A stretch of DNA of 64,000 nt from Trichopria drosophilae (Eukaryota > Arthropoda > Insecta > Hymenoptera > Diapriidae). The position numbers were made by a program, and so were the translations under genes. The stretch is from the NCBI GenBank assembly GCA_030407085.1, contig CM059587.1, forward strand, positions 76,745,001-76,809,000, given 5' to 3'. This document shows positions 62,088 to 64,000 of this stretch, piece by piece (position 1 is the first letter of the stretch; each line of letters begins with the position of its first letter). The notes beneath the pieces were generated by a model that was not told where the DNA came from, did not search any database, and saw only the letters and a list, made by a program, of their open reading frames with translations.

Positions 62088-62519
62088 TCGACTAAGTACA
62101 CTCGAATATGATTTTGAACAAAAAAAAATCGACTTTCGTAGCCATTTTTGAGCCATCATTTTGAACATTTTTTTTTTCTTCCAGCCCAAACATTTTTGAC
62201 GCAAAACTTATACCCGTCAAAGATATTCGGATACGGGTAATGATAACAAAAATTAAGGTAAGTGGAAAGAAAACCTAAAAAAATCGTGATTTTCGTTAAA
62301 TAAATGCTCGTAGTTTGTTTATTTTTTTAATTTGCAGCAATTTTCGATACACCGTTTGAAAGAGCGAGGTTTGGGCAATAAAAAACGTCCATTCCAAACA
62401 TTTTTTCATTGTGTTTTAATACAAAAAATTACTGACAAATTTCATGTTAAATTTATGTACATTTTGCCCTTAACGGGTTAAACCCAATAGGACAAAAAGG
62501 ATTTTTCTTATGCTCTGAG

Positions 62520-62690
62520 CGTAAAATTCTATTTTGCTCCCTATATCGCGAGAGCAAAATATCCCACTCGAAATAGTATTAGAGATTATTGCGAATTCGT
62601 GTCCTCGTTTCCCTCCGGTTTCAAATTCGCCTTCGTCGACAAACACCTACTTTGCTCCCCAGTTGCACAATATACTATTACACATTTAGG
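62520..62690. repeat. Dispersed repeat with TTTTGCTCCCTATAT ends, copy 1
   Basis: CTATTTTGCTCCCTATATCG at the start, then TCGACAAACACCTACTTTGC and CAATATACTATTACAC at the end. The same order with similar spacing occurs at 63696-63838. The CTANTTTGCTCCC motif is direct, not inverted, within each copy, so this is not a TIR element in the usual sense. Confidence 0.6.
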
Positions 62691-62699
62691 TTAAGTTGT

Positions 62700-63690
62700 C
62701 ACAAAATCCTGATGTAATGAAGCACTTCTGCGACTAGATTTGGATTCAGCCCATCAAGAATTTTCGGGAAAGTATAGCCAGGTTGTTAAGTAAAGATTTA
62801 ACCTTGGCTATGATTCGACCATTTGTCTGGTTGCCTACGATATGCGTGGATTCTACGAAGAACATTATCTGTAGGGACCACAATGAATCGATTAAAAACC
62901 AAATTTTTAAAATAATGTCATCTTCAACTCCTTGTCTCAAGATCACGCAATCGATCATCTGGAGTATCAAAAAAACCCGGTATCAATTTAAACAATAAAT
63001 GATCGTCTGACTTGGTTTTTTTTCAAATATTTTTCAAGGACTATCAGCATATTGTCAAGGACAAATCGGTTGACGTTGGTTGCTCTCAAACCTTCTGCAG
63101 GATCCTCCAGAAGGGCAGATAATGGACGTAAACGCGCTGTTGTTGCGCTTGTCATGAACATGAGCCACGCCAAGGATGCGGAACTGCGGGGGCTGACGTT
63201 GATTTATCGACAACGTCTTCCGTTACGTTCTCCGATCCGTTCCGGTCCGTTCAACTTTCCCTCCCCTACCGAATGCTTCCCTGAACTATGCGCGAATATG
63301 CGCTATGCATCGCCAACGGCGTTGGGCCATTGTCGTTCGCGACTCTCGTATCAGGTATGCAGTGGAGACGTCGATATATGGGATGCAGTTTCACCCATTC
63401 CTCTTCCAACTTACCATCTGCTTGATTCGAATTCCGTCTAGTCGATTTTTCCATGAAAAAATGGGACAACCATTTTTAAGATGAAAATTAACCACCCTCG
63501 AAATATCTATCCGGATTTAGGTGACAGAAGATAATGAAAATAGAGATACATGATGAGAGATATTTGGTTCCATGGTGTACATCCTGCTAGGTGTGTTTTA
63601 CTACTGTGAACAGAATTTTTTACATCTTGATTTTAAAAGTTATGTCCGTCCGCCTCCAGTAATTTTTAAAAATTCTCTCTCACAGTCGGA
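62700..63690. other. Intergenic sequence with overlapping frames on both strands
   Basis: 63050-63440 is G+C-richer and open on both strands (129 codons on +, 61 and 67 codons on -). One of the minus-strand peptides (EGLRATNVNRFVLDNMLIVL) reads more protein-like than most, but no family is recognised, so no gene is called. It lies between two copies of the same dispersed repeat (62520-62690 and 63696-63838) and could be the interior of one larger element. Confidence 0.35.
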
Positions 63691-63695
63691 GGGAA

Positions 63696-63838
63696 AAATG
63701 CTATTTTGCTCCCTATATAGCGGAAAAAACTAGCAGTTTATGCCCCTGTAGGGTAAAAGAAGTATGTCTGGAAGTCAAACTTGCGTTTGTCGCCAAATAC
63801 TTATTTTGTTCCCTAGTGGCATAATGTACTATTATATG
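63696..63838. repeat. Dispersed repeat with TTTTGCTCCCTATAT ends, copy 2
   Basis: CTATTTTGCTCCCTATATAG, then GTCGCCAAATACTTATTTTG, TTCCCTAGTGGCATAATGTA and CTATTATAT: direct counterpart of 62530-62690. Confidence 0.6.
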
Positions 63839-64000
63839 GAGTGAAGGTGTTTGTTGGTAATATCGAACCGATCATAAAAAAAGTAAAGAATTTAGCATTA
63901 TAGGTTCCCTCTTCAGTTGAAAATCCTCTACAAAAATGTTTAAACAAATTTTTGTAGAAAAACAAACAACTTTTTATATTTTTAACAATTACTTATGTGT

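Noticed and set aside
63052..63441. 129-codon plus-strand frame
   Set aside because: Opposed by frames of similar quality on the minus strand, no domain signature and no splice partner recognised.

Overview
This is eukaryotic, AT-rich DNA with introns, fold-back repeats and remnants of insect-type mobile elements. An ADAM10 (Kuzbanian-type) metalloprotease with an arthropod-like exon sequence, (TTAGG)-like motifs and the repeat spectrum point to an insect, probably a hymenopteran; the order is an inference. There are no bacterial operons, CRISPR arrays or rRNA genes.

Region 1 (1-15.2 kb, + strand) is the 3' end of one gene. Seven exons with consistent splice sites and phases (2587-2756, 2843-3010, 5605-5732, 11684-11798, 11878-12012, 12841-13071, 14024-14923) encode the disintegrin domain, the cysteine-rich membrane-proximal domain, one transmembrane helix and a long basic cytoplasmic tail of about 370 residues. 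The catalytic and pro-domains lie upstream of the window. The introns carry two unusual fold-back repeat clusters (about 0.7-2.1 kb and 7.7-8.6 kb) and two short TIR elements.

Region 2 (15.2-64 kb) has no gene I can defend. It is an AT-rich desert broken by (a) several CpG-richer, ORF-poor blocks (23.85-26.05, 30.7-31.1, 40.3-41.3 and 49.2-50.1 kb) that may be regulatory, and (b) many transposon remnants. These include a minus-strand non-LTR reverse transcriptase relic (26.56-28.07 kb) broken by a 975-bp hairpin element, a piggyBac-like element with TTAA at one end, two pogo/Tigger-like MITEs, a long-TIR element with a small Cys-rich ORF and a tRNA-derived SINE inside its left arm, three copies of one MITE family between 41.6 and 45.3 kb, and several palindromes.

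The most unusual feature is an architecture that recurs in three unrelated sequences: short A-rich subrepeats of about 15-17 bp run in one direction and then reverse into their complement, so each element folds into a long hairpin. The three families (unit cores CCGACA, CAGACATTT and AAACTCAACATT) lie at 0.7-2.1, 7.7-8.6 and 51.3-53.8 kb. One copy is flanked by a perfect 9-bp target-site duplication, which resembles Drosophila FB (foldback) elements in structure.
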